64,000 nucleotides of DNA, taken from the NCBI RefSeq assembly GCF_900116135.1, contig NZ_FOZX01000001.1, forward strand, positions 620,001 through 684,000. Reading direction: 5' to 3'. The notes under the pieces are model-generated. The model searched no databases and was not told where the DNA came from. It saw nothing but the letters and a program-made list of their open reading frames with translations. The translations under genes and the position numbers were made by a program. Positions 51,713 through 62,419 of this stretch are shown here, in pieces; position 1 is the stretch's first letter; every line of letters starts with the position of its first letter. This stretch comes from Saccharopolyspora flava. Lineage in GTDB: Bacteria; Actinomycetota; Actinomycetes; Mycobacteriales; Pseudonocardiaceae.

Positions 51713-52459
51713 TCAGGGGCGGTGGAACAGGATCAGGATCGCCGCGGCCGCGCCAGCCGCGATGATCAGGCCGAAGAAGCCGAATCCCAACGGGCGGCGG
51801 AACCACACTCGCCCGTAGTCCAAGGCCACCCGGCCGGGACCGGTGAACAACAAGCCGATACCGACGGCGCCGAGGATGGCATCCATCTCGAAACCGCCGT
51901 CGGCGTTGAAGAAACCGGCACCCAGCTTGACGAACACCGCGCTGGCCATCAGCCCCACCACACCGGCCGCGGCGGCCGGCGTGAACAGGCCCAGGACCAG
52001 CAGCGCACCGGCTCCGAGCTCGGTGCCGCCGGTGACCAGCGAGAGCGCCGCGCTCTGCTGGAAGCCCATGCCGGAGAGAACCTGCGCGAAGCCCTCCGGG
52101 CCCGGTCCGCCGAACGCGCCGAACAGCTTCTGCGCGCCGTGCAGCAGGAACACACCGCCCAGCGCCAGCCGCAGGACCAGCAGGCCGAGGTCGGTTCCGC
52201 CGTTCCAGGCGAACGGCTTGCGCTGCTTGCCGAGTTCCTCGGCGTAGCCGGAGTCTTCACCGACGCCGCCCACCAGCGAGGTCGCTTCACCTGCGCTGTA
52301 GCCGTCGTCTTCGTCGTAGTAGTTGTGTTGGCGTGCGCCGAGGCTCTGCGTGCTCTTGGCCGCACCCTTCGCGCCGCGCGGCCGCTGGGCGTGCGCGCCG
52401 TAGCTGCGATCGTCGGGGGAGCCGCCCGCACCGCCGGGGCGATCGTCTTGGATCCTCAC
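51713..52459 (-). CDS. DoxX-family membrane protein
   Basis: 248 aa. A hydrophilic, disordered N-terminal 100 residues (with acidic NYYDEDDGYS), then a DoxX domain of four helices (DLGLLVLRLALGGVFLLHGAQKLFGAFGG; FVKLGAGFF; ILGAVGIGLLFTGPG). DoxX proteins are linked to quinone pools and oxidative stress; in mycobacteria one forms a complex with SodA and SseA. GTG at 52459; TAGCCT 8 nt upstream would allow a leaderless start. Convergent with ilvD. Confidence 0.85.
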   Translation of the reverse strand: MRIQDDRPGGAGGSPDDRSYGAHAQRPRGAKGAAKSTQSLGARQHNYYDEDDGYSAGEATSLVGGVGEDSGYAEELGKQRKPFAWNGGTDLGLLVLRLALGGVFLLHGAQKLFGAFGGPGPEGFAQVLSGMGFQQSAALSLVTGGTELGAGALLVLGLFTPAAAAGVVGLMASAVFVKLGAGFFNADGGFEMDAILGAVGIGLLFTGPGRVALDYGRVWFRRPLGFGFFGLIIAAGAAAAILILFHRP

Positions 52460-52566
52460 GCCGCGAGAGGCTAGGGCATCTTCACCCGATGGTGCGACCC
52501 CTGGGGAGAAAACCTTTCCCACACGTGACAGGTTCGATACCACTCGTCTTCGACCAGGGGGAAAAT

Positions 52567-53559
52567 GTGCGGATGGAGGACCCGGAATTCCACGAGCCCG
52601 TGACCGGAGATCTCGACATCTCCGCCGATCGGGAATCTTTCCTGGAAAACAACGGCCGTCGTCCGTGGATCTCGTCGGCACCGCGAGCGGTTCTCGTGGT
52701 TCCCGGACTGGTTTCGGCCCCGGAATTGCTTCCGCTCGATTGCGCGCCCCAGGTCCTGAATTGGTCCCCGGAACGCATTTCCTCCCGCACCACCGGCGAT
52801 CGCATCGCCGACGTGCTCACCGTTCTCGACGACGCCGACGCACCGGACTGCGTGGTCCTGGCCTGGTCCGGCGGCACCGCGCTCGCCGTGGAACTCGCCG
52901 CCCGCCACCCCGACCGGGTGCGCGGGCTGCTGCTGCTCGCCGGCCCGCCCACCGCGGGTGCCGAAGCGCTGCTGGCGGGCATCGGCGTGCCGGGACGACT
53001 GCGACGCCTGCTGGCCGCCACCGGATCGGCCTCGCTGCGGCTGACCGGCGACCTGGCCGAATCGGTGACCGCGCAGCTGCCCGTCGGCGACCTGCCCGGT
53101 CACCTGCTGCGCCGGACCGGGCTGCTGCCCGCCGACTCCGACCGCGCCACGATCACGGCCTCGCTGCGCAGGCTGGTGCAGCACGACTGGCGCACCCACG
53201 CCGAACTCGCCCTGGACTGGAGTTCCTCGGTCCGCGACGGCCTGCCCGGCATCACCTGCCCGCTCACCCTGCTGGCCGGGCGCTGGGACCCGCTGGGCGA
53301 ACCGCTCACCACCGCGCAGCAGGTCGCTTCCCTCCCGCAGGCCCGGGTGCGGCTGCTGGACACCTCGCACTTCATCCCGCTGGAGGCGCCCGCCGCGGTC
53401 CGCGCGGAGTTCGACCTGCTGCTCCGCCGCGTCGAGGCCGTCGAATGCGCCCGCCGGGGCATCGACCCGCCGCCCCCGCAGGTGCGCAGGCTCCGCATTC
53501 CCCTCCCGGAACCCACCCGACGCCGCAGAACCCTCCACCCACCACCTCACCGCGGATGA
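52567..53559 (+). CDS. Alpha/beta hydrolase
   Basis: 330 aa. Likely triad: Ser in VLAWSGGTALAVELAARHP (nucleophile elbow, with Ala in place of the first Gly), Asp in LAGRWDPLGEP, and His in DTSHFIPLEAP. The N-terminal 45 residues and the Pro/Arg-rich C-terminal tail (about 35 residues from RRGIDPPPPQV) are unlike the core. Substrate unknown. GTG at 52567 with AGGGGG 5 nt upstream; an ATG two codons later is an alternative. Followed after 91 nt by a lipoprotein gene on the same strand. Confidence 0.8.
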   Translation: MRMEDPEFHEPVTGDLDISADRESFLENNGRRPWISSAPRAVLVVPGLVSAPELLPLDCAPQVLNWSPERISSRTTGDRIADVLTVLDDADAPDCVVLAWSGGTALAVELAARHPDRVRGLLLLAGPPTAGAEALLAGIGVPGRLRRLLAATGSASLRLTGDLAESVTAQLPVGDLPGHLLRRTGLLPADSDRATITASLRRLVQHDWRTHAELALDWSSSVRDGLPGITCPLTLLAGRWDPLGEPLTTAQQVASLPQARVRLLDTSHFIPLEAPAAVRAEFDLLLRRVEAVECARRGIDPPPPQVRRLRIPLPEPTRRRRTLHPPPHRG

Positions 53560-53650
53560 CCCGATCTCCCCGGGAATCGGGAACCTCGCCGGGGCCGGGG
53601 CGTGGAGGCTCACCCCGGGTTCACCGGGGGACGGATAGGGTCGGGGTGTG

Positions 53651-54802
53651 ATGGGTCGGTCTCGTGTGCTGGTGGGCGCCTGCGCGGTGCTCGGTGTCGT
53701 GCTGAGCGGGTGCGCCCAGTTCCCGAACGAGCACACCCGTCCGTTCACCGACCAGCCGTCGCTGGAGCCTCAGGCCGGACCGCAGCCGTCCTTCGAGAGC
53801 GAGCCGCCCCCGTCGGAGGCGCCCGGCCCGCCGCAACCGCAGCAGCCCCCGCAGGCGGTGGGCTGCGAGGACCCCGACCCGGCGGTGATCGCGACCTGCC
53901 TGGACCCGGTCGGGGCGATCGCGGTGCTGCCGGACGGGCAGAGCGCGCTCGTCGGCGAGCGCACCACCGGCCGCGTGCTGCGCGTGCAGAAGGGCGCGGA
54001 ACCCGTTGAGCTGGCCCGGATTCCGGTCGACGCGAGCAGCGGCGGCGGCCTCACGGGGCTCGCGCTGTCGCCGACCTACCACGAGGACGAGCTCTTCTAC
54101 GCCTACGTCACCACGGGTTCGGACAACCAGGTGGTGCGCGTGGCCAGCGGGGATCGCCCGAAACCGGTCCTGACCGGCATCCCGAAGGGCGCGGGCGGCA
54201 ACTCGGGCGCGCTGCTCGACGACGGCAAGGGCGCCCTGCTGGTGGCCACCGGCAACGCCGGCGACCCGGGCAGCGCGGCCGATCCGGCGTCGCTGGCCGG
54301 GAAGCTGCTGCGCATCGACGGTTTCGGCAAACCGGCCGAGGGGAACCCGAAGCAGGACTCGCCGGTGGTGGCCTCCGGGCTGGCCGAACCGACCGGCATC
54401 TGCGGCACGTCCGCGCTGAACATGTTCTGGGTGACCGACCGCAACGGCGGCCGGGACGCCCTGCACCAGGTGAAGTTCGGTGAGCCGCTGGGCGCTCCGG
54501 CCTGGACCTGGTCGGATCGCCCGGGTGTGTCGGGGTGCGCGGCGGACCCGTCGACGGTGATCGTGGCGCTGCGCGACGCCTCCGCGCTCTACACGCTGCA
54601 CCCGGCCCCGGACGGCAGCTTCACCGGCCAGCCCACGAAGGTCCTGGAGAACCGCTACGGCCGCTTCGCCACCGCGGCCCTGGCCCCGGACGGCCTGGTC
54701 TGGCTCGGCACCACCAACCGCGACGGCGACCGCCCCGTCCCCAGCGACGACCGGGTGCTGCGCCTGGAGCCCCCGACCGGCGGCACGGCGGGCAAGGACT
54801 AG
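53651..54802 (+). CDS. Putative lipoprotein, PQQ-type glucose/sorbosone dehydrogenase-like beta-propeller
   Basis: 383 aa. Lipoprotein signal with lipobox LSGC (Cys near residue 20), then a Pro/Glu-rich linker of about 45 residues, then a six-bladed propeller-like domain (AIAVLPDGQSALVGERTTGRVLRV; GLTGLALSPTYHEDELFYAYVTTGSDNQVVRV; LLVATGNAGDPGSAADPASLAGKLLRIDGFG). Soluble aldose sugar dehydrogenases of this family oxidise sugars with PQQ; the key PQQ-binding residues cannot be confirmed by eye. The ATG at 53651 sits 7 nt after TAGGGT, so the message may be leaderless; the GTG one codon earlier is also possible. Confidence 0.82.
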   Translation: MGRSRVLVGACAVLGVVLSGCAQFPNEHTRPFTDQPSLEPQAGPQPSFESEPPPSEAPGPPQPQQPPQAVGCEDPDPAVIATCLDPVGAIAVLPDGQSALVGERTTGRVLRVQKGAEPVELARIPVDASSGGGLTGLALSPTYHEDELFYAYVTTGSDNQVVRVASGDRPKPVLTGIPKGAGGNSGALLDDGKGALLVATGNAGDPGSAADPASLAGKLLRIDGFGKPAEGNPKQDSPVVASGLAEPTGICGTSALNMFWVTDRNGGRDALHQVKFGEPLGAPAWTWSDRPGVSGCAADPSTVIVALRDASALYTLHPAPDGSFTGQPTKVLENRYGRFATAALAPDGLVWLGTTNRDGDRPVPSDDRVLRLEPPTGGTAGKD

Positions 54803-54815
54803 GACCGGTTCGCGG

Positions 54816-55403
54816 CTAGCCGTTGATGCCTCGGTCGATCATGTCCGTGAGCAGGTCGATGGCGTCGTCGTCGGTGAGCTCGGCGAGCAGGGGTTGCTCC
54901 TCGACGAGCTTGCTGTGGGCGAACTGCTGGCAGAGCCCGGCGACGGCCAGCGCGGTCGCCTCGGGTCGCTCGCAGTGAGCGAGGTGGTCGGCGAAGTGGT
55001 GCACGTCGGGTTCGAGGAGCTCGGCGGCGCGGTCGGCGAAGCGCTGGTCGACCAGCGCGGCCTGGCGCAGCGCGATGAGCACGGTCCGGTGGGCGCGGAA
55101 GAAACCCCAGTACTGGGCGACGTGCCAGCGGATGGCGGCGCGGTCGCGCAGGTCCGCCGAGTGATCGGCGGAGGTGAGCACGTCCTGGTCCCCGGCCTCC
55201 AGCAGGTCGGCGAGCAGTGATTCGAGGAGCTCCTGCTTGCTCTTGAAGTGGTTGTAGAACGACCCGGCGGACCGGCCCGCTTCCGCGGTGATGTCGGTGA
55301 TCTTGGTGTTGAGGTAGCCCTGCCGGTCGAAGACGCGCACCGCCGCGGTCTTGAGCGCCGCCTCGGTCTCGGCCGCCTGCGCCTTGCGGATGGTTCCCGG
55401 CAT
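54816..55403 (-). CDS. TetR-family transcriptional regulator
   Basis: 195 aa. N-terminal helix-turn-helix (ALKTAAVRVFDRQGYLNTKITDITAEAGRSAGSFYNHFKSKQELLESLLADL) and a helical ligand domain. ATG at 55403 follows GGAGGAGAGG. It is divergent from the flavin monooxygenase gene (90 nt apart), and duplicated TTCACTGAAT sites lie in between, so it most likely represses that gene and itself until an aromatic or drug-like ligand binds. Confidence 0.92.
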   Translation of the reverse strand: MPGTIRKAQAAETEAALKTAAVRVFDRQGYLNTKITDITAEAGRSAGSFYNHFKSKQELLESLLADLLEAGDQDVLTSADHSADLRDRAAIRWHVAQYWGFFRAHRTVLIALRQAALVDQRFADRAAELLEPDVHHFADHLAHCERPEATALAVAGLCQQFAHSKLVEEQPLLAELTDDDAIDLLTDMIDRGING

Positions 55404-55446
55404 GGCCTCTCCTCCCTCGCCGCTTGACGGGAAACCTAGCAAGCGG

Positions 55447-55471
55447 TTCACTGAATTCATATTCACTGAAT
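55447..55471. promoter_or_regulatory. Likely TetR operators
   Basis: TTCACTGAAT occurs at 55447-55456 and again at 55462-55471 (15-bp period). Each is a near-perfect dyad around the central C (ATTCA-C-TGAAT for the second). Locally AT-rich, between the divergent genes. Confidence 0.65.
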
Positions 55472-55493
55472 CTCAGTTTACCGAGGAGTGCTG

Positions 55494-56915
55494 ATGGACA
55501 CCCGAGTGCTGATCGCCGGCGCCGGCCCCGCCGGGCTGACGCTGGCCATCGAACTGGCCCGCCGCGGCGTGCCGTGCCGGATCGTGGACGCCAGGGAGGA
55601 TCCCCTGCCCGGCTCGCGCGGTGACGGCCTCCAACCGCGCACCCTGGAGGTCTTCGACGACCTGGGCGTGATCGACGAGATCCTGGCGGCCGGATTCCTC
55701 CCACCGCCCTTCCGCACCTACACCGGCGGCGAGCCCACCGGCGAGATCCGCATGGCCGAGCACGTCGAACCCACTCCGCAGGTGCCCTATCCCAACGGGT
55801 GGATGGTTCCCCAGTGGCGCACCGAGGAGATCCTCCGCGACCGCCTCGCCGACCTGGGCGTGAAGGTCGAGCGCGGCACCGCCCTGCTGGCCCTGAGCCA
55901 GGACGACGACGCCGTGACGGCCTCGCTGAACAGCGGCGACGTGCGCGCCGAGTACCTCGTCGGCGCCGACGGCGGGCGCAGCACCGTCCGCAGGCAACTC
56001 GGCGTCGAGTTCCTCGGCGACACCGACGAGGCCACCAAGCTCGTCCTCTTCGACGCCCGCGTCACCGGCCTCGACCACCCCGAGCTCGCCCACCACTTCC
56101 AATCCGCCACCGAACCCGGCCACGGCGTCAGCCTCACACCCCTCGCGGGAACCGATCTGCTGCAGTGCGCAGCAAGGCCTCCCTCCACCCACGAGGCCCG
56201 GGACGATCCCGCCTCCGCGCAGGGCCTGCTGGACGCCTACGGCGCGTCGCACGTGCGGATCCGGGAGCTGACCTGGTCGACGGTCTGGCGACCGAACTCA
56301 CGACTGGCCGAGACCTTCCGGCGAGGCCGTGTGTTCCTCGCCGGCGACGCCGCCCACACGCACCCGCCGACCGGCGGTCAAGGGCTCAACACGAGCGTGC
56401 AGGACGCCTACAACCTGGGCTGGAAGCTCGCCGACGGCTCCCCCGAACTCCTCGACAGCTACGACGCCGAACGCCGCCCGGTCGCCGCGAGCGTGCTCGA
56501 CCTCAGCGCGGACCTGCTGGACAAGACCCTGCGGGGAACCTCTGACGCACTGCGGCGCGGCGCCGCGACCGACCAGCTCGGCATCGGCTACCGCAACGGT
56601 CCCCTCACCACCGACGAACGCGCCGAACCCGGCCGTGTCCGAGCCGGCGACCGCGCCCCGGGCGCCGCGCTGCGCAGCCCCGACGGCGAGACGGTCGGCC
56701 TCTTCGACCTGCTGCGCGGAACCCACTGGACCCTGCTGTGCTTTGACAGGAAGGTTCCCCAGCACTCACCCCGGGTGCGCCCCGTGCACATCACCCGCCG
56801 CGGCAACCGGCAGGAAGGTTCCCTCACCGACGTCGATGCCTACCCGACCTACGACGTCACCGAGGGCACCGAGGTCCTGATCCGCCCCGACGGCTACATC
56901 GCCCACATCCGCTGA
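55494..56915 (+). CDS. FAD-dependent aromatic monooxygenase (PheA/TfdB, rifampin-monooxygenase-like family)
   Basis: 473 aa. RVLIAGAGPAGLTLAIELARRGVPCRIVDARE (FAD), LVGADGGRSTVRRQLGVEFLG (DG motif) and VFLAGDAAHTHPPTGGQGLNTSVQDAYNLGWKLA. The C-terminal thioredoxin-like domain (LFDLLRGTHWTLLCF...) is short. Relatives hydroxylate phenols, polyketides or rifamycins. ATG at 55494 with GAGGAG 5 nt upstream. Two family D repeat cores lie inside its last 170 nt (56744-56760, 56811-56823) and are read through in different frames (DRKVP; RQEGSL). Controlled by the divergent TetR. Confidence 0.88.
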   Translation: MDTRVLIAGAGPAGLTLAIELARRGVPCRIVDAREDPLPGSRGDGLQPRTLEVFDDLGVIDEILAAGFLPPPFRTYTGGEPTGEIRMAEHVEPTPQVPYPNGWMVPQWRTEEILRDRLADLGVKVERGTALLALSQDDDAVTASLNSGDVRAEYLVGADGGRSTVRRQLGVEFLGDTDEATKLVLFDARVTGLDHPELAHHFQSATEPGHGVSLTPLAGTDLLQCAARPPSTHEARDDPASAQGLLDAYGASHVRIRELTWSTVWRPNSRLAETFRRGRVFLAGDAAHTHPPTGGQGLNTSVQDAYNLGWKLADGSPELLDSYDAERRPVAASVLDLSADLLDKTLRGTSDALRRGAATDQLGIGYRNGPLTTDERAEPGRVRAGDRAPGAALRSPDGETVGLFDLLRGTHWTLLCFDRKVPQHSPRVRPVHITRRGNRQEGSLTDVDAYPTYDVTEGTEVLIRPDGYIAHIR

Positions 56916-57192
56916 CCCCACCGTGGGGGGACAGTTTTCATGAAAACTGTCCCCACCCAAGGCCCCCCGGAAGACCCGATCCCCACCCGGAGATCGCGAA
57001 GTTCTCATGAAAACTGCACTCCACCCGGGACGGGACAGTTTTCATGAAAACCTCACCCCCCGTGGGGAACCAAGACCCCGAGGGAACCTTCGTCCCCTCG
57101 GGGAGGGGACAGTTTTCATGAAAACTTCGTCCTCCCCGAGGTCAGGAGGTTTTCATGAAAACTGTCTCCCCCCCAAGGACCCCAGAGACGAC
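56916..57192. repeat. Family A palindrome cluster between monooxygenase gene and gatB
   Basis: Five copies of the TTTTCATGAAAA dyad in 235 nt: a perfect 28-nt palindrome at 56927-56954, an imperfect one at 57000-57015, then 57038-57051, 57111-57126 and 57149-57162. Flanks often add GGGGAC/GTCCCC. In between, 57077-57103 forms a CCCCGAGGG/CCCTCGGGG hairpin. No gene. Confidence 0.85.
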
Positions 57193-57225
57193 GAGGAGCC
57201 CCCGGCTTCAAGCCGGGGGCTCCTC
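57193..57225 (-). terminator. gatB terminator
   Basis: Near-loopless 16-bp hairpin GAGGAGCCCCCGGCTT with its complement, 18 nt past the gatB stop; no U run. Confidence 0.8.
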
Positions 57226-57242
57226 GGGTCGTGCGGGAAGGG

Positions 57243-58748
57243 TTACTGGCCGCAGGCCTTGAGGACGAGTTCGCGGACTCGCTTGGCGTCGGCCTGGCCC
57301 TTGGTGGCCTTCATGACCGAACCGACCACCGCACCGGCGGCCTGGACCTTGCCGCCGCGGATCTTCTCCGCGATGTCCGGCTGCGCCGCCAGCGCCTCGT
57401 CGATCGCCTTCTGCAGCGCCGAGTCGTCCGAGACGACCTCCAGGCCGCGGGCGGCGACGACCTCGTCCGGCTCGCCCTCGCCGTCGAGGACGCCGTCGAC
57501 GACCTGACGCGCCAGCTTGTTCGTCAGCTTGCCCTCGCCGACCAGCGCGACGACCCGCGCCACCTGCTGCGGCGTGATCGCCAGGTCGGCCAGCTCGACA
57601 CCGCGCGTGTTGGCCTGCTGCGACAGGTACGCCACCCACCAGGAGCGGGCGTCACCCGGCGCGGCACCGGCCTCGACGGTCTCGGCGATGAGCTCCAGCG
57701 CCCCGGCGTTGACCAGGTCGCGCAGCTCCTCGTCCGACAGGCCCCACTCCTCCTGGGCGCGCTTGCGGCGCTCCCACGGCAGCTCGGGCAGCGTCTGGGA
57801 CAGCTCCTCGACCCACTCGCGCGACGGCGCGATCGGCACCAGGTCCGGCTCCGGGAAGTACCGGTAGTCCTCCGAGGTCTCCTTCGGCCGACCGGCCGAG
57901 GTGGACCCGGTGGACTCGTCGAAGTGCCGCGTCTCCTGCAGGATCGACCCGCCGGAGGTCAGCACCGCCGCGTGCCGCTGCATCTCGTAGCGCACCGCGC
58001 GCTCGACGCTGCGCAGCGAGTTGACGTTCTTGGTCTCGGTGCGCGTGCCGAACTCGGTGGTGCCCTTGGGCATCAGCGAGACGTTCGCGTCGCAGCGCAG
58101 CGAACCCTGGTCCATCCGCACGTCGGAGACGTTCAACGCCCGCAGCAGGTCGCGCAGCGCGGCCACGTACGCGCGGGCGACCTCGGGGGCGCGCTCACCG
58201 GCACCGGTGATCGGCTTGGTGACGATCTCGATCAGCGGCACGCCGGCCCGGTTGTAGTCCAGCAGCGAGTAGTCGGCGCCGTGGATGCGACCGGTGGCAC
58301 CGCCCATGTGCAGCGACTTGCCGGTGTCCTCCTCCATGTGCGCCCGCTCGATGTCGACGCGGAAGGTCTCCCCGTCGTCGAGCACCACGTCGAGGTGACC
58401 GTCGAAGACGATCGGCTCGTCGTACTGCGAGGTCTGGAAGTTCTTCGGCATGTCCGGGTAGAAGTAGTTCTTCCGGGCGAACCGGCACCACTCCGCGACC
58501 TGGCAGTTCAGCGCCAGGCCGATCCGGATCGCGGCCTCGACGGCCTTGCCGTTGACCGCGGGCAGCGCACCCGGCAGGCCCAGGCACACCGGGCAGACCT
58601 GGGTGTTGGGCTCGGCGCCGAACTCGTTGGCGCAGCCGCAGAACATCTTGGTCTTGGTGGAGAGCTCGACGTGGACCTCCAGGCCCAGCACCGGGTCGAA
58701 CCGGGCCAGAACCTCGTCGTAGTCCATGATCTCGGCGACGGCGGTCAC
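57243..58748 (-). CDS. gatB: Glu-tRNA(Gln)/Asp-tRNA(Asn) amidotransferase subunit B
   Basis: 501 aa. tRNA-binding and kinase subunit: [43 protein letters not shown] (four Cys zinc/structural site), [27 protein letters not shown], the tail with YqeY-like domain. GTG at 58748 overlapping the small upstream gene by 4 nt. Works with GatA and GatC, encoded just upstream in order gatC-gatA-(small ORF)-gatB. Confidence 0.97.
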   Translation of the reverse strand: MTAVAEIMDYDEVLARFDPVLGLEVHVELSTKTKMFCGCANEFGAEPNTQVCPVCLGLPGALPAVNGKAVEAAIRIGLALNCQVAEWCRFARKNYFYPDMPKNFQTSQYDEPIVFDGHLDVVLDDGETFRVDIERAHMEEDTGKSLHMGGATGRIHGADYSLLDYNRAGVPLIEIVTKPITGAGERAPEVARAYVAALRDLLRALNVSDVRMDQGSLRCDANVSLMPKGTTEFGTRTETKNVNSLRSVERAVRYEMQRHAAVLTSGGSILQETRHFDESTGSTSAGRPKETSEDYRYFPEPDLVPIAPSREWVEELSQTLPELPWERRKRAQEEWGLSDEELRDLVNAGALELIAETVEAGAAPGDARSWWVAYLSQQANTRGVELADLAITPQQVARVVALVGEGKLTNKLARQVVDGVLDGEGEPDEVVAARGLEVVSDDSALQKAIDEALAAQPDIAEKIRGGKVQAAGAVVGSVMKATKGQADAKRVRELVLKACGQ

Positions 58749-58942
58749 TCCTCGTCACTCCCCTTGCGCAGCGCACGCACCGCCAGAGCGGTACCCGTGA
58801 TCAGGCCGAGCGCCGTGATGATGACGTCGGCCAGTTCGAGCTTGTCGTTGTTCTCGCGGGCGGCCTTGTAGCTGGCCTTCAGCCCGAAGGCCGCCGAGAC
58901 CACGGAAGCGAGCTGGAACGCTGCCTTCAACTTCGGGTTCAC
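58745..58942 (-). CDS. Small hydrophobic protein between gatA and gatB
   Basis: 65 aa: [64 protein letters not shown], shown here in part only as the region has two hydrophobic stretches (about 5-20 and 38-55) and a charged end. Function unknown. GTG at 58942 with AGGAGG 7 nt upstream is preferred over the ATG at 58981. Its GTGA overlap with gatB couples translation. In mycobacteria this spot holds pfkA instead. Confidence 0.75.
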   Translation of the reverse strand: MNPKLKAAFQLASVVSAAFGLKASYKAARENNDKLELADVIITALGLITGTALAVRALRKGSDEE

Positions 58943-58977
58943 CTTGCGACCTCCTGCTTCGGTGGCGTGGGAGCGAC

Positions 58978-60488
<1,511 letters not shown>

Positions 60489-60489
<1 letters not shown>

Positions 60490-60788
60490 CAGGCCTCCTC
60501 AGTCAGAATGCGCGGAACGCGGAAGCGGTCCTCTTCGGCCGCGGGCGCCGCTGCGAGCGCCTGCTCGCGCGTCAGGCCCGGGCGGACCTCGTCCTCGCGG
60601 AAAACGTTGGTCACCGGCACGGCGTGCGACGTCGGTGGGATGTCGTCCGCAGCGACCTGCCCCACCTTCGCCACCGCGTCGAGGATCTGGTCGAGCTGGC
60701 CTGCGAAGGTGTCGAGCTCGGCCTCAGTGACGGCCAGCCGCGCCAGGCCGGCGAGGTGTGCGACCTCGTCGCGGGAGATCTTGGACAC
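60489..60788 (-). CDS. gatC: Glu-tRNA(Gln)/Asp-tRNA(Asn) amidotransferase subunit C
   Basis: 99-aa stabilising subunit ([36 protein letters not shown] and the typical [30 protein letters not shown]). GTG at 60788 with GGGAG about 8 nt upstream. First gene of the gatCAB operon. 60789-61073 between this and the ACT gene holds no gene. Confidence 0.96.
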
Positions 60789-61073
60789 TGCGAAGGCTCC
60801 CTGGTCATGTCCGGTTTACGAGTACATCCCAGTCTATGGCGGCCACGCTGCCAGACCTGGCAGGGGTCGCGCCTGGCGAGGCGGGCCCGGGAACTTTCCG
60901 GAATCCCCTGGTCGTTCTAGTGACCGGGCGGCTGTAGCAAGATGACTACGCGGCGTCTGACACAATTTCTCCGCGGTTGTCCTCGCACGAGCTGCCGCGC
61001 AAGGCGGACGAGCACGCGAAGGAAACGCGCGGCCGGCGAGGTGTCGCGCACGAAACTGGAGGCGTTGAGTCCG

Positions 61074-61727
61074 GTGTCCTTCCTCATCCGGGTGCAGATA
61101 CCGGACCGGCCCGGCAACCTCGGGTCGGTGGCGAGCGCGCTCGGCGAGATCGGTGCCGACATCCTCAGCGTCGACGTGGTCGAACGCATCAACGGCACGG
61201 CCATCGACGACCTCGTGGTGGAGCTGCCCTCGGGGCGCCCGCCGGACGTGCTGATCACCGCCGCGGAATCCGTCGACGGCGTGGAGGTCGACGCCGTCCG
61301 CCCGTACGCGGGCGTGCTGGACACCCACCGCGAGCTGGAGCTGGTCGAGGAGATCGCCGCCGAGCCCGGCCGCGGCCTGCAGATCTTCGCCGAAGGCGTC
61401 CCGAAGATCATCCGATCGGGTTGGGCGATCGTGTTCGGGCACCGCTCCGGCGGCGCCGAGCAGCTGGCCGCCAGCACCTCCGCCCCGCAGGAGGGCTACC
61501 TGGAGCTGCCGTGGCTGCCGCTGCCGCGCGCCACGATCCTCGACGGCGACGAGACCTGGGTGCCCGAGACCTGGCAGGAGCTGGGCACCGAGCTCGCGGC
61601 CACCCCCATCGGCAAGCCGGACCGCGTGCTGCTGGCCGGCCGCCCCGGCGGCCCGATGTTCCGCGCAGCGGAACTCGCCCGCCTCGCCCACCTCGCGGGC
61701 ATCGTCTCCGTCGTCCTCGACGGCTGA
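61074..61727 (+). CDS. ACT domain protein (Rv3013-like)
   Basis: 217 aa. N-terminal ACT domain SFLIRVQIPDRPGNLGSVASALGEIGADILSVDVVER, then a region without known domain, rich in short conserved segments. ACT domains bind amino acids; the role is unknown, although the gene is conserved beside gatC and ligA. The GTG at 61074 follows GGAGG by 11 nt; upstream in-frame residues are Arg-rich and unlike relatives. Divergent from gatC. Confidence 0.8.
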   Translation: MSFLIRVQIPDRPGNLGSVASALGEIGADILSVDVVERINGTAIDDLVVELPSGRPPDVLITAAESVDGVEVDAVRPYAGVLDTHRELELVEEIAAEPGRGLQIFAEGVPKIIRSGWAIVFGHRSGGAEQLAASTSAPQEGYLELPWLPLPRATILDGDETWVPETWQELGTELAATPIGKPDRVLLAGRPGGPMFRAAELARLAHLAGIVSVVLDG

Positions 61728-61777
61728 CCCCACCCCGTCTTGCCGGTCACGTCGAGCGCGTACGTCACCTGGTGACG

Positions 61778-61837
61778 GTTTTAGCCATAATTGACCGGGC
61801 AAAAGGGACATTGATCATGGGTGATTATGGCTAAAAC
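61778..61837. repeat. Family B hairpin element, copy 2
   Basis: Exact 14-bp inverted repeat GTTTTAGCCATAAT (61778-61791) with 61824-61837, closing a loop that holds GACCGGGCAAAAGGGACAT, nearly the same as in copy 1 (38720-38801). After the right arm both copies continue TGTCC(A/G)CTGCC. Between the convergent ACT and GNAT genes. Confidence 0.8.
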
Positions 61838-61905
61838 TGTCCGCTGCCCACGACCATTGACACCGTCACGCGCCCCCGAGAACCGCTGAGCACGCGGCTC
61901 GGCGC

Positions 61906-62385
61906 TCAGAGGTCGAGGCTGTGGGCGAGGAGGCGGATGCCCTCGGTGGGGCTCCAGTCGCGCTCGGGCATCCGCACGAACCCCATCCGCTCGTAGAGCC
62001 GCCGAGGCCGGTGCGCGGTCTCCGACACGCACAGCACGACACGCCCGACGCCCTCGGCCCGCGCCCGCTCCAGGACCGCCTCGACGAGCTCCCGGCCGAT
62101 ACCCCGGCAGCCGGAGGACGGATCGACCGCCAGCATCCGGAACTCCATCTCCCCCGGGAGCGCGATCTCCGCGTAGGAGTCACCCGGACGGACCACGGTC
62201 ACCGTGCCGACCGGACGGCCCTCGTCGAGGGCGACCAGGAGTTCGGCGTGGGCCGCTCGGTCGGCGGCATCGCGCAGCACCGACAGGTAGAAGTCCGGCG
62301 CGTTGTCGGCGTTCGCGTAGGCCTTGGCCGAGATCTCCCCGATCGTCTCGTACTCCGCGGGCAGGGCGGCTCGAATCGTTGCCAT
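61906..62385 (-). CDS. GNAT-family N-acetyltransferase
   Basis: 159 aa. Acetyl-CoA site MEFRMLAVDPSSGCRGIGRELVEAVLERARAEG (R/Q-x-x-G-x-G/A variant CRGIGREL), and VVLCVSETAHRPRRLYERMGFVRMPERDW. Substrate unknown; the layout resembles small-molecule acetyltransferases. ATG at 62385. Lies 34 nt downstream of ligA on the same strand. Confidence 0.88.
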   Translation of the reverse strand: MATIRAALPAEYETIGEISAKAYANADNAPDFYLSVLRDAADRAAHAELLVALDEGRPVGTVTVVRPGDSYAEIALPGEMEFRMLAVDPSSGCRGIGRELVEAVLERARAEGVGRVVLCVSETAHRPRRLYERMGFVRMPERDWSPTEGIRLLAHSLDL

Positions 62386-62419
62386 GCACCGATCCTGCCA
62401 CCCCGCACCAGCGGTTTTC

